64,000 nt of DNA from Maniola hyperantus (GCF_902806685.2 NC_048541.1:13960662-14024661); one strand, 5' to 3'. Counted from the stretch's first letter, positions 20,052-30,199 are shown. The notes: generated from the sequence alone by a model not told the origin. Numbers and translations are program-made.

Positions 20052-20162
20052 TAGCATGATATACTATGGCCTTAACTCTTCTCATTCAGAGAGAGAATGA
20101 TCAGTGTAGTGCCCGAGTAGTGGGCCAGTGAAGAGTTGAGTTGAAGTTGATGATGATGACGA
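20052..20162 (+). mobile_element. SINE type 2 fragment
   Basis: atatactatggccttaactcttctcattcag and gtgggccagtgaagagttga, then a gatgatgatga tail. Confidence 0.55.
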
Positions 20163-20918
20163 ATATCCGCCAATACCACAGGTAATAAATAATCACCCCA
20201 TTTCAATTATGTAGCTTGCGCCTATTCCAAGTAGAGGAACCTATCTAAATGGTAATGAGGGTGGATTATAATCAAACCCTTATCAGATTCTCTTTTTAAT
20301 ACGAGCCGAACATTTAACCTTCAACCGATCACGTGATTTCCTATAATTGCCTTATAAAACTTTCATCACAACTTTCAATGAAAATATATTTCCCCTCGAA
20401 CGTGAAATCGTTTACGAAAAATGAAATCGACTCCCGAAACTCCGAAAAGAATGATTTAATAAAACTTTCACAACATTTTGTAGAATTTTACGCAGCTTTA
20501 TTTATATTTTTCGTCGCCTAGCTTTTGCAAGCCAAAATTTTGAATTAAAAGGAATTTTTAATCTCGCAAAAGTTTGAGGAATTTTTAATATTTTGTAAAC
20601 GTCTTTTTTAATTGGATATTTTTTACTTTCACGTAGATTACGTACTTATATCCTTTTTCTTATTAACTTTTGCGCTAAACGTTTTTACGTAGGAAAGTAA
20701 TTTTTAAACTGTCATCATGTCATATTTTACATTCTTACTAACGGCAGACGATTATAAAAAAACACACATGAATGATTTAGGTAAATAGGTAACAAAATAT
20801 TTTTAGCCGAAACTAATATAAAAGCCGTATAGTATGAAACGGTAAGGCGATAAATCATAATTTCACCAACGGATTTCAAATCTGAAAACCTAAAAACCTG
20901 TTAAAAACACCCACTCAC
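20163..20918 (-). other. Probable intron 1 of the host gene, donor side
   Basis: It starts at a GTGAGT donor (20918-20913 on the minus strand) and is AT-rich with few repeats. No downstream exon was recognised anywhere to the left. The ORF at 20333-20521 resembles nothing known. Confidence 0.4.
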
Positions 20919-20951
20919 CGTGAACTGAGATAAACTTTCCTCGTCCATCAT
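20919..20951 (-). CDS. Putative first coding exon of a host gene
   Basis: On the minus strand an ATG ATG pair at 20951 opens an 11-codon reading frame (MMDEESLSQFT). Its last codon ACG is followed directly by GTGAGT, a consensus 5' splice donor, leaving phase 0. Read through without splicing, the frame stops five codons later. This short acidic/polar N-terminus is not enough to identify the protein. Support comes from context: the exon sits at the end of about 210 nt of non-repetitive leader with a TATA/Inr-like pair upstream, in a stretch free of transposon sequence. The rest of the gene would lie to the left, beyond a long intron. It could still be a chance combination. Confidence 0.45.
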
Positions 20952-21161
20952 CCGACACACAACACGACCACTTCAATGACACAACGCGTGAATCCCGAAA
21001 AACTTATTGATATAACCCGAATAGTTTGCAAACACACGTATAATTTAGTGAAACTTCGTAAATAACCGACTACACTTTTCGTCCGTGTTCACGACAACTT
21101 TTATCACCGTATCCATTACAGTTCGATTTTTTGTTTGTGTGATAGTAAAACATCGCAAATT
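20952..21161 (-). other. Putative 5' UTR with two overlapping uORFs
   Basis: Non-repetitive leader on the minus strand. uORF1 runs 21153-21070 (27 codons plus stop) and uORF2 runs 21116-21045 (23 codons plus stop). They are in different frames and both end before the exon ATG. If transcription starts near 21161, uORF1 begins only about 8 nt from the cap. Such upstream frames would be expected to reduce translation of the main frame, which is inference only. Confidence 0.35.
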
Positions 21162-21192
21162 GAGAAGCACAGGCCGAAAGTCGTGCGATATA
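21156..21192 (-). promoter_or_regulatory. Possible TATA box and initiator
   Basis: TATATC on the minus strand (21192-21187) lies 31 nt upstream of the A of TCAATT (21161), the spacing expected for TATA to Inr. Both motifs are weak matches. Confidence 0.3.
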
Positions 21193-21809
21193 CCCGAATG
21201 CCGAGTTCACACTAGTTAAGGGCGTATCTTGACAGATCCTTAATGCGCCTGCGTGGAACGGAGTGACTCTTCGGCCTGGCGGACTTATTCACTAGTTAAT
21301 TAATATATCAACTTTTCTACCCTCCTGTATTAAACGACTCTCTTAATAAAATATTTGGTCTGGTATCTTCGATGGTGGCAAGTTTCGTAGACGCCCGCTC
21401 GCAGAATTTTCTGATTGTGTAAACTTTGCGTGCAATTAAATTAAGCGAAACATTAGCCTTTGCTGTGGGTGTTCTTAGTAACAAACTTGGCAATAATGAT
21501 AAATATTAATTCAATAAGTTATTACTAGGCACGAAATAAGGCCAATTTATTTTACCATAAATGATTTTCATAAATTTATATTTTACTCAGAAAAGATGAT
21601 ACCAACTGAAATGCTAAGAATTAGTAGATAATATACATAGAAAGTCATGACTCATTTACTTGCTGCACCCAAACAAAATCCTTGAAACTAAAAAGAATAA
21701 ATTTTGTACCGAGCTTCCCCTTTTAATATAGACAAGGTGTAAAACCGGATTTCCCGCGATTCCCACAGGGTAGTGAATACAGAGGATTTAGGTAGGTATA
21801 TTTTCGCCA
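21193..21809. other. Upstream region of the putative host gene
   Basis: Includes a GC-richer block (gcgcctgcgtggaacggagtg, about 21250-21275). No repeat recognised up to the SINE fragment at 21810. Confidence 0.35.
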
Positions 21810-21905
21810 AGAGTGTGTGAAGTCTACCAATCCGCACATGGCCAGCGTGGTAGACTATGGAGACCCGTGCTCTGTAGTGAGCCGGTGATGGGTTGATCAT
21901 GATGA
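21810..21905 (+). mobile_element. SINE type 2 fragment
   Basis: gagtgtgtgaagtctaccaatccgcacatggccagcgtgg and gtgagccggtgatgggttgatcatgatgat. Confidence 0.75.
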
Positions 21906-22229
21906 TATGTATAACAGTAGGTAGTTATAGTCTTGTGAAGTTGCGTGTAATTCCTGTCTACTGTTTCTCTTCCGTTGGATAAATATTGGGCCTTAATGGC
22001 ATTAGAAATTGCCCAAGATATTTGAGCGTCATGTAAGTAACAGATAGGACAAAGTGACAAAATCATAAAGCGCGCCAATCATTTATAACATTTCAGACTC
22101 GATTTTCTCGTTCACATTAGAGGTGTCAAATACAGGTTCATGTGTGTATCACAATATTATCACGTGTTACAGACAAATATTTAATAATTATTAACGTTAC
22201 ATTATTTTGTTACAAAAAAAAAATTGCTT

Positions 22230-22545
22230 GAACCGTGAGGCGCAAGCAGAAAAATGGGTGCAATCGATTTTCGACCTTATTGACATACGTCAGAAAACAG
22301 CATTTTAGCAATCTATGAATTATACTGAGCAAGAATATGACAAAAAACAACTTTCTCATAACCGTCAATAAGGTCGAGATTTGCTTGCACCGATTTCACC
22401 ATGAGGCGCAAGCAGATAAATGGGTGCAAGCGATTTCCGACCTTATTGACATAGGGAACAACATTTTAACAATCTATGAATGATACCTACTGAACAAGAA
22501 TATGACAAAAAACAACTTTCTCATAACCGTCAATAAGGTCGAGAA
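22230..22545. repeat. Two tandem units, each bounded by GACCTTATTGAC inverted repeats
   Basis: Each unit contains gaggcgcaagcag, tcGACCTTATTGACata at the start, and ccGTCAATAAGGTCgag at the end, so each can fold into a hairpin with a 12-14 bp stem. The shared interior is aatctatgaat and aagaatatgacaaaaaacaactttctcataa. Confidence 0.85.
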
Positions 22546-22622
22546 CTAGGGTATAGCTTGTATTTAACTCGATTGATTTAAATTTTAAATTTTACTCTTA
22601 ATAGGTACCCAATCCATACCTT

Positions 22623-22775
22623 CGCGACAGGTCGAAATGGCAATCGGGGAGGGAATGCCCCGCACACCCGCACGGCCCCTGTGCTAACCCAGTGCGGGCG
22701 AGCGAGGGTGACGTGCGGGTGTGCGGGGTGTCACCCCCGCCTCATACCCCGATTGCCATCTCAACCTGTCGCGGA
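22623..22775. mobile_element. GC-rich palindromic repeat (family G), best copy
   Basis: gcgacaggtcgaaatggcaatcgggg is mirrored by ccccgattgccatctcaacctgtcgc. The core is gcgggcgagcgagggtgacgtgcgggtgtgcgggg. It is nested inside the hAT element. Confidence 0.8.
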
Positions 22776-23639
22776 ATACAGTACCTAGTACCTACCTATG
22801 TATGTAAAAATAAAAACAAGTAAAACGATAAAGCAATGTCAAGTAGATACCTACAATACAATAGGTAGGTAAGTTTACCTAGTTACCTATAAAAAAATCT
22901 TTTTAGTAGGTAACTACTATATTTATTATTATACATTTCTACATATTTATTATCATACGAATTATAAAATGATGATGATGATTTCTAAAAAGAACAATAC
23001 CACTTCACGTACCTAACCTATTACCTATAATACTTAAATGTATGATAATACCTACACTTTGAAAAACATTTTCTCATACGATTTATAAAATGACGCAAGT
23101 ATTTCCAAAAAGAACAAATCTACTATAATAGGTATTATTAACGCGCGACACAAATCTATCACAACACAAAAATGTACCTAATCTACATTATTTTGCCTAA
23201 TCTACATTACAATTATTCGCATTAAATATTTATCGACACTCAAGTTCACAAATAAATAAAACTGCATTCAAAATTTATTACGAAACAAACAAAATGATAA
23301 AAATCCTAGCCGCATACTCGTATCATCACAGTCAACATGTAACAGGCCAATACGAAAATTCGATGTAATAATTATTCACCGTCGAATCGCGACGATATTT
23401 GTATTCAGCTGTACCTACCTAATATATTTTATTCTAATATCGTCGCTCGGTCGCGCCGCGCGCGGCGTATCAAAGATCGAACGCCTGAGTTATTTTTTAG
23501 GAAGGATTTCCTCAAATTTTCACTACTTATTATATATTGTATTCAATTTTGTTTTAATCTAAAAACGAATATCTTGAATACATTTATATATTTAATAAAT
23601 TTATTAGGTACATTATTTTTTGACACCTCTAGTTCACAT

Positions 23640-24526
23640 ACCGTGCTTTGCAGGGAATATTATGGGATATTACCAAACCTTGATCGCTCTCAGATCAGCG
23701 GGGTGATTACGTATCTCGCGACAGGCTTGCGACAGGCGTAAATCTCGCGATCATTGCTGTCAAATGTCCGGCTAGAGAGAGGCAGCAATAGCCACAAAGC
23801 AAAATAAGAAAAAGAAGAAGAGAGACAGCAAATGAACTGTCGCATTGCTACTGCTGTCACGTTGCTGTCGCTACTGCAACCTTTGACGTAACCACCCCGC
23901 GGATCATAAGGTAACCTTAGATAAGTATATTTGGAATTAAGACTGTTTAGAAACAATGCATGTACTTGTAAAATATTTAGTTTTAAATTTTACGTTTACA
24001 GAAAACAAGCTGATACATCTACGTTATGTCATGTCATGGTAATGTAAACAGAAAATATCTAATTAAAGCTGAGAGTAAAAAATAGCGGCAAATTAAAATA
24101 TATCCCTGGAATAACTAGAAATAAACGTAACGCATTTGACACTCACTCTCATTGTTAAAATATATTAGGACAGCATAAACCAAACAATTCTATCAAACTT
24201 GTATATTCTCTATTAAAATATGGGTACTGATATTTTATCAAAGATACATGACCTAGTTTTTTACTTTCCTGCCATTTTTCAATTTCAGCTTTCGTTAGAC
24301 AGAGTACTTACTCTCTTGCTGAAACGTATAAGGTACAAATAGCCGCTCTATCCTAAAGGTAATATCTTTGGCTACGGTACAAGGAGGCACCTAACTTAAT
24401 TTGATATGTTCCTCTTTGAGTATATCGTAGGTATGGATTAGTCCTGTTTGGACAACGTGTAAGCCAAGTGTCTATTGTTGTATTAAAATAGAATCCAGTG
24501 CAAGAGTAGCGAAAAATATACTTTAT
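23640..24526. other. No gene recognised
   Basis: Contains gcaatgcgac- and gctgtcgctactg-type stretches around 23740-23890 that suggest a degenerate palindromic repeat (gctgtcaaatg, ctgctgtcacgttgctgtcg). The rest is AT-rich without identifiable features. Confidence 0.4.
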
Positions 24527-24690
24527 AGGATTCCGTACCCGAAGGGCACCAATGGGACTCTTTTACTAAGCCTCCGCTTGCCTTCCGTCCGTCTGTCTGT
24601 TTGTCAGCTGGCTTTATCCATGAACTGCAATAGGTACAGAGCTTTCAGAGATCGTGTATTTCTATTACCGCTATAACACACACGGAACCC
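24527..24690. mobile_element. GGTTCCGTACC-family repeat (type D), diverged
   Basis: ggattccgtacccgaagggcaccaatggg, then gcctccgcttgccttccgtccgtctgtctg, ending cacacacggaaccctt. Confidence 0.5.
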
Positions 24691-24704
24691 TTCTTAGACT
24701 CTTT

Positions 24705-24886
24705 TAACCGACTTCAAAAAACGAGGAGTTTCTCAATTCGTCGGAATCTTTTTTTGTTATTAATAAGTTGCTGAACCGCCCCGGACGGATTTGTTCGGAT
24801 GAAAATTATAAAAATAATTTATTGGGGTCTGCGTTCTAGAAAAAACCTTGGTAGTCCACGTGGACGAAGTCGCGGGAATAAGCTAG
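24705..24886. mobile_element. Repeat E end and Helitron 3' fragment
   Basis: ttttaaccgacttcaaaaaacgaggagtttctcaattcgtcgg (about 24713-24755) is the end of repeat E (compare 27260-27305). 24843-24886 ends gtccacgtggacgaagtcgcgggaataagCTAG, a Helitron type B 3' end. Confidence 0.55.
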
Positions 24887-25057
24887 TACTTAATAATATC
24901 ATATTTTCTTTTTTCCCATTTGATAAGACTGTGACAAAGATAGTATAGAATTTTATTAACAATAGTCTAGAATTTTATTAATACTAAAATAAAAACTAGA
25001 CAGTCTTATTAAATAATTGATCCTCAAATAGCAGAGTCTATTAATGAATGGGTGAAA

Positions 25058-25459
25058 AAAGCGGCCAATTGCGAGTCAGACTCGCACACGGAGGGTTCCG
25101 TATTACAGTCGTATTTTTTCGACATTTTGTACAATAAACAAAAACTATTAAGCATAAACATAAATCATTTAGAATTTACAGGTAAAGCCCTTTTATATGA
25201 TACCCTATTTAGTATGGTAATCTTACTTTGAAAATTGAAAATACTAATATTTGTTCATGAACACATTTTTTTTGGTGATGTAACCACAAATTCACGGTTT
25301 TCGGATTTAACCCCTTACGTGTTCTATAAGACCAAATTTCATGATTCTAAGTCAACGGGAAGTACCCTCTAGATTTCTTGACAGATACGACAAGACAGAC
25401 ATACATACAACGAATAATCCTATAAGGGTTCCTTTTTCTTTTGAGGTACGGAACCCTAA
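25058..25459. mobile_element. GGTTCCGTACC-family repeat (type D)
   Basis: gcggccaattgcgagtcagactcgcacacggagggttccg at the left, atatgataccctatttagtatgg and gacagacatacatacaacgaa inside, ttgaggtacggaaccctaaaaaat at the right. Confidence 0.65.
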
Positions 25460-25564
25460 AAAATCGGTAAATCCTCAAAGAGCCAAAGCTTGAGTGGGTA
25501 GGTATTAATGATATATCTTCTGATCTATTAATAACATAAAAATTACTCACAAAGACCTAATCTG

Positions 25565-25735
25565 ATACTAACTTATTCTTGCGACTTTGTGTGCGTGCAT
25601 TTCTAAAAAATCCATTTCTAAATACGTCATAGATAAATTACGTGCAAAATCCTAGGTTTCTAGACCCAGTGGTTTGAGCCGTACCTTTATATGTATAAAA
25701 TCATCAGTCAGTCAGTTTGTCCTTCTATACTTGAA
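25565..25735 (-). mobile_element. Helitron-like repeat (type B), strongly diverged
   Basis: ttattcttgcgactttgtgtgcgtgc and cagtggtttgagccgtacctttatatg, then atcagtcagtcag. Order and motifs follow type B. Confidence 0.45.
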
Positions 25736-25835
25736 GACAATCAAGCAATCGCTCGCGGCTTCATTTAGTAAAAGTATAAATCCTTTTTATTTTCCTTCCT
25801 GTAGTGATTTCGAAAAATTCAGCTTTATTACTTAC

Positions 25836-26167
25836 TAGCTTATGCTCGCGACTTTTCCGCGTGGACTACGCAAATTTTAAACCCGTATTTCACCCCCTTA
25901 GGGGTTGAATTTTTAAAAATCCTTTCTTAGCGGATGCCTACATTATAATAGCTATCTCCATGTCAAATTTCAGCCCGATCCGTCTAGTAGTTTCAGCTGT
26001 AAAAATCCCGTGCGGGAACTTTTTGAATTTCCGGTACAAAAAGTAGCTTATTGTCATCCCCGGAATACAAGCTCTGTACCAATTAATTATGTTAAAATCG
26101 GTTAAAAGGATGGCTTTTGAAAAACTAGCAGACAGACACACTTTAGCATATATAATATTAGGATGGA
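25836..26167 (-). mobile_element. Chimeric Helitron-like repeat (type B 3' end joined to type A 5' end)
   Basis: Reverse orientation. 25836-25999 is type B (CTAGcttatgctcgcgac to gatccgtctagtagtttcagctg). At about 26000 it switches to type A (aaaaatcccgtgcgggaactttttg, atttccggtacaaaaagtagct) and ends tatataatattaggatgga, the complement of the type A start TCCATCC. It carries one set of ends from two families. Confidence 0.65.
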
Positions 26168-26638
26168 TAAATATTATTATATCATGCGAGGCAAATAATT
26201 ACTCTATGTTATAAGTATACCTAGGCTAAATTATTTTCGATTCCATTTGCTTTGTAGGCAAACGTCTCGTGAACAATTTTCATACTACAACAAAGAGGAT
26301 TAAAAGAGCCTTTTGCCTGGCCTTAAGACGCTAATAGCCAACTAAGCTTCTTTATTTTAATTCTGGACAAAGCCTTTTGTAAACGTATTATTATATTTTA
26401 TGAGAAACTAGGAACAAACTCTATCGCGGAGCTTGAGTTAGAAAAATGGGATTATTGAAGGGGAAATAATTCCTTTTTAAATATACTATGAATCAAATAT
26501 ACTTATCGGAGATTCATTTGGACATTCTAGACCTTTTTTGAGGTTCCGTACCGCCATGATACGGTTAGAAACGGCTAGTTTCTGACCATGTTATGGCAAA
26601 TATTCCTCTCCTTTTTATAGGTATAAAAAAAATTTTAC

Positions 26639-26962
26639 AAAAAAAATAAAAACCGACTTCGTTACACAAACACTAAAAATTGAAAAATAATTTAATTTAT
26701 TACCGAATATATTATGTATACAAGAGTTAATATAGTTCCATAATAATACTTTTTGGTGCCGGTGCCAATTAGCTTTAGCTGCGCGAATCGTCTAGACTTC
26801 ATATTTTTATGGGACTCCACCATGGCACCTCATTGGCACCGACCCCAAAAAATATTATTATGGAACTATATTAACTCTTGTATACATAATATATTCGGTA
26901 ATAAATTAAATTATTTTTCAATTTTTAGTGTTTGTGTAACGAAGTCGGTTTTTATTTTTTTT
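26639..26962. repeat. Near-perfect inverted repeat, 130-bp arms
   Basis: The left arm 26639-26768 and right arm 26833-26962 are reverse complements with about four mismatches, around a 64-nt loop. Key blocks are ccgacttcgttacacaaacac, taccgaatatattatgtata and gagttaatatagttccataa. A read-through transcript would form a long double-stranded RNA stem. Confidence 0.9.
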
Positions 26963-27310
26963 CTAAAAATTTTTTATTTCACAATTTTTAGTGGCCCCAT
27001 GGAATTATGCTATGACTGGTTAAAAGTCTACTGTTTACTGAGCTATTACACTGACCGCGAGCAATTTACTCTTATCCGTTGAGGAGTTCCAGTATCTATC
27101 TTCGAAGATGTTCATCAGATCTTCACCAAATTGAAATGGGACCAACTTTGAAGTATACCCTTTCAAACAAAAAAAGAATTTTCAAAATCGGTCTAGGCGT
27201 TTTCGAGTAATCGGGGAACATACATAAAAAATAAAAAAAAAAAAAAAAAAAAAAAAGATTCCGACGAATTGAGAACCTCCTCCTTTTTTTGAAGTCGGTT
27301 AAAAACACAA
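26639..27310. mobile_element. Repeat E element containing a long inverted repeat
   Basis: It starts aaaaaaaataaaaaccgacttcgttac and ends cctccttttttttgaagtcggttaaaaa. The first half is one large hairpin. The second half contains caaaatcggtctaggcgttttcg and a poly(A) run at about 27230-27256. Short pieces of it occur at 10200-10250 and 24705-24760. Confidence 0.55.
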
Positions 27311-27404
27311 AAGAAAGTTTAAACCCAATTTTGGATTTTTTTTAATTTAAAATGGCGAGCAAACGAGCAAGCGGGTTACCTGATGTAAAGTGATTACTGC
27401 CGCC

Positions 27405-27830
27405 CATGTAAATAAATAAATAAATAAATAAAACTCTTTTTTATTCAAATAAACTTTTACAAGTACTTTCGAATAGTCGGATGCATCTAGCACTGGTTCG
27501 GAATGCCTTTCCTACCGAGAACCAGCATGAAACTCGGCGGTTGCTCATTTCAAATATTTGATATAGGTACAAGATTATGCCATGTATAAAAAAGTATTTG
27601 CAGTCTTGTGCGTTGCTGGAACGAGCTGCAGGTCAAATCCACGTTCTTTTATCATTTAGATAATCTTCAATTGTGTAATATGCTTTTTTCAGGAGCATAT
27701 TTTTAATAGATTTTTTAAACTTGTGCAAAGGTAAGTCCAAAATAGTTTGCGGGATTTTAGTATAAAAGGTTATACCCATACCCACAAATGACTTTTGGAC
27801 TTTCCTGAGGCGTAATTATGCATGAACAAA
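27405..27830 (-). pseudogene. Jockey-like LINE, C-terminal codons and 3' UTR
   Basis: Minus strand from about 27800: an open stretch of about 50 codons including SFVGMGITFYTKIPQ, LPLHKFKKSIKNMLL, KKAYYTIEDYL and a final NDKRTWI before a stop at about 27639. It is followed by a 3' UTR with gcaacgcacaagactgcaaatac, ccgagtttcatgctgg, ggcattccgaaccagtgc and a (TTTA)n tail at 27405-27430. The K.P.....L....FK...K..L..KAYY...DYL pattern is familiar to me from the end of insect LINE ORF2. It is 5' truncated. Confidence 0.65.
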
Positions 27831-28079
27831 GTGAATGATATGCAAAAAAGGCATGAACATTTGCATTCGGCAGAGGAAACACCAATGCATTGCCGGCCTT
27901 TCAGGAATTTGTTGGTCCGCCCTTTGAATAACCCCATGATTCTTATAAATGAAGAGAACTCTATTCCATTAAGAAAGATTCACAATAACATAATTTGGCG
28001 CAATCATTCAATTAGTGGTTGAAGTAGTTGAGCTAAGTGGAAAACTTTCATAATAGCTGGATTTTTTTTTGTTCTCTCT

Positions 28080-28183
28080 TTCTCTTCTATCTGCGATCAG
28101 TCCCTGCACTATAAACATATTGGAGCTGGATAATAGCTGGAAATTGAACTGAAAAATTTAACCTATAGCGTAATTTTATATCT
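28080..28183. other. No feature recognised
   Basis: Short AT-rich spacer. The 66-codon ORF at 27822-28022 overlaps repeat sequence (ccggcctttcaggaatttgttgg) and is not a gene. Confidence 0.4.
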
Positions 28184-28358
28184 TACTAGCTTATGCTCGC
28201 GACTTCGTCCACGTGGACTACACAAATTTCAAACCCCTATTTCACCCCTTTAGGGGTTGAATTTTCAAAAATCCTTTCTGAGCGGATGCCTACGTCATAT
28301 TAAGTAGCTATCGGTCAGTCAGTCAGTCAGTCAGCTTTTGCTTTCGTATATGTAGATG
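28184..28358 (-). mobile_element. Helitron-like repeat (type B), internally deleted
   Basis: CTAGcttatgctcgcgacttcgtcc through gcggatgcctacgtcata, then directly tagctatcggtcagtcagtcagtcagtcag and ttgctttcgtatatgtagat. The block between agctatc and gtcagtc is missing. Confidence 0.7.
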
Positions 28359-28384
28359 TAGTATTGCATCGATGACTGAAATAT

Positions 28385-28450
28385 TACCATTTATTGGTAA
28401 TATTTCAGGTGAGATTGCAGTTAAGGGCTAACTTGTAACTGAAAAAAAGC
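28385..28450 (+). mobile_element. SINE type 1, 3' tail
   Basis: tatttcaggtgagattgcagttaagggctaacttgtaactgaaaaaaag. Confidence 0.6.
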
Positions 28451-28467
28451 GTACTATACAGTTTGAG

Positions 28468-28640
28468 AGCCTCAATAGCTCAACCGGTATAGGAGTGGAC
28501 TGAAAACCGAAAGGTCGACGGTTCAAACCCCGCCCGTTGCACTATTGTCGTACCTACTCCTAGCACAAGCCTGACGCTTAATTGGAGAGGAAAGGGGAAT
28601 ATTAGTCATTTAATATGGCTAATATTCTTAAAAAAAAAAA
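28468..28640 (+). mobile_element. tRNA-derived SINE (type 3)
   Basis: gagcctcaatagctcaaccggtataggagtggactgaaaaccgaaaggtcgacggttcaaacccc has an A-box-like tagctcaaccgg, a Phe-like ctgaaaacc anticodon-arm region and a B-box-like ggttcaaacc. A non-tRNA body (cctactcctagcacaagcctgacgc) and an A-run follow, so it is a SINE rather than a tRNA gene. Confidence 0.7.
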
Positions 28641-28729
28641 TGAAAAGGCGTCAACCTTTAGTTTTAACTGATCAATGGACCCATACTCAGTCATGCTCTA
28701 TGTGTGAGGACCTTAAATTATAAAATAAA

Positions 28730-28965
28730 CTAATTAATGCCCGCGATTTCGTCCGCGTGGTTTAAGGTTTTTAAAAGTTCTGTGTGAACTTTTTGATTTT
28801 CCAGGATAAATAGTAGTTTATGTCCTCTCCAGGTCTTAAACTATACCTATGCAAAAAATCACGTCGATCCGTTCCTCCGTTGCGACGTGATTGAAGAACA
28901 AACCAACGAACCAATAAACCAAAACAAACAAACACACTTTCGCATTTATAATATGGGTAGTGATA
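28730..28965 (-). mobile_element. Helitron-like repeat (type A)
   Basis: Reverse orientation: CTAattaatgcccgcgatttcg, ttttgattttccaggataaatag, gttgcgacgtgattgaagaac, ending cgcatttataatatggg. The terminal CTAG is mutated to CTAA. Confidence 0.7.
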
Positions 28966-29044
28966 TCGTATCATCCTCGCTCATTAAGTGTAGGAAAGGC
29001 TTATTCATTGTGTCAATTGTAATAATTGAGTTAAATTCGATCGT

Positions 29045-30040
29045 AAATGGTATTAGAGTTAACTATTATTTTATGCACGACTCTAATAGAGAGAGAGCCA
29101 GCGCGTGCCAGACCTTCCTTATTTTATAAAAGTTGAGAGTGTCTCTGCGTATTGTCCCCGTCTCTGGAAGGAACGTTTGTTTGGATCATGGCTGCTTAAG
29201 GACATAACAGGTAATAAAGGTGTAAAAAATCTTACGTCAAAGTATAAAGTCTATTTTTTTTCCTTCAATATATTATTAAAAATCACGTCATGCATTACCA
29301 GACACCCTTAAACGTGAATTTTTATTATTATTATAACATAAGTAACTTGATATATCTATTTGTTTGTAATTGCAGTAATTTTAATATCTATAAAACTATT
29401 AGGTAAGGTTATTCAATTAATCTTTAAAAAAAACTTAAATCTAAAAAAAAAAACGTAAATAACTTTATTTTTTTATTTTTATTCAGATACAAGTTAGCCC
29501 TTGACTGCAATCTCACCTGGTGGTAAGTGATGATGCAGTCTAAGATGATAGCGGGCTAACCTGGAAGGGGTATGGCAGTTTTTATTAAACCCATACCCCT
29601 TTGGTTTCTACACAGCATCGTACCGGAACGCTAAATCGCTTGGCGGCACGGCTTTGCCGGTAGGGTGGTAACTAGCCACGGCCGAAGCCTCCCACCAGAC
29701 CAGACCAGAAATTAAGAAATTATAAAATTCCAAACCCCTGCCAGGAATCGAACCCGGGACCTCCCACTATTAAGACCACAGCCCTCACCACTGCGCCAGG
29801 GAGGTCGTCATCAAGACCACAGCGCTCACCTAACTTATTAAATAAAGGTGTCTAGCAGGGGGTTGCCATCATATTACGTGTCTGGCAATGTATGACTTGA
29901 TTTCTAATAATATTCTCCAAAGAATATAAAAAAAATTAGACCCAAACAAACGTTCCTCCCAGTATTGGGACAATACCCAGAGAAACTTTCAGCTTTTATG
30001 AAATAAGGAAGGTCTGGCACGCGCTGGCTCTTATGCCACA
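29045..30040. mobile_element. Large inverted-repeat element, interior carrying a SINE
   Basis: The left arm (from about 29088: gagccagcgcgtgccagaccttccttattttataaaag to ggaaggaacgtttgtttgg) is the reverse complement of 29944-30036. More diverged complementarity continues inward (cgtcatgcattaccagacaccc at 29285 versus gtgtctggcaatgtatgac at 29879). I could not define a target duplication. Fragments occur at 11505 and 15775. Confidence 0.6.
29467..29811 (-). mobile_element. SINE type 1, full length, nested
   Basis: Reverse complement of the SINE at 5006: attcagatacaagttagccc, ccatacccctttggtttctac, gcttggcggcacggctttgcc, ggaatcgaacccgggacctccc and cactgcgccagggaggtcgtc. It lies in the loop of the inverted-repeat element. 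Confidence 0.85.
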
Positions 30041-30199
30041 ATTGAAATAATCACTCAACGGGCGAGTAACGTAATAACGGACAGTTATTACAATAATTAT
30101 TGTCCTTTCAAACAATTGTGATTGTATTAAATGTATTCGTAGTGGTTGATAAAAGTTTCATTTAGGTAATTATTACCGTGTTTTTATTTGATGACTAGT

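Larger units (their letters stand above)
22118..23631. mobile_element. Non-autonomous hAT element, 1514 bp
   Basis: Terminal repeats TAGAGGTGTCAAATA (left) and the complement of TTTTTGACACCTCTA (right) match at 13 of 15 positions and fit the hAT consensus (YAGRGRTGTCAAA-like). The element is flanked by a perfect 8-bp duplication, gttcacat, at 22110-22117 and 23632-23639. An 8-bp duplication is diagnostic for hAT. No transposase is encoded. Inside are a two-unit palindromic tandem repeat (22230-22545), a family G palindrome (22623-22775) and an ACCTA-rich section. Confidence 0.9.
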
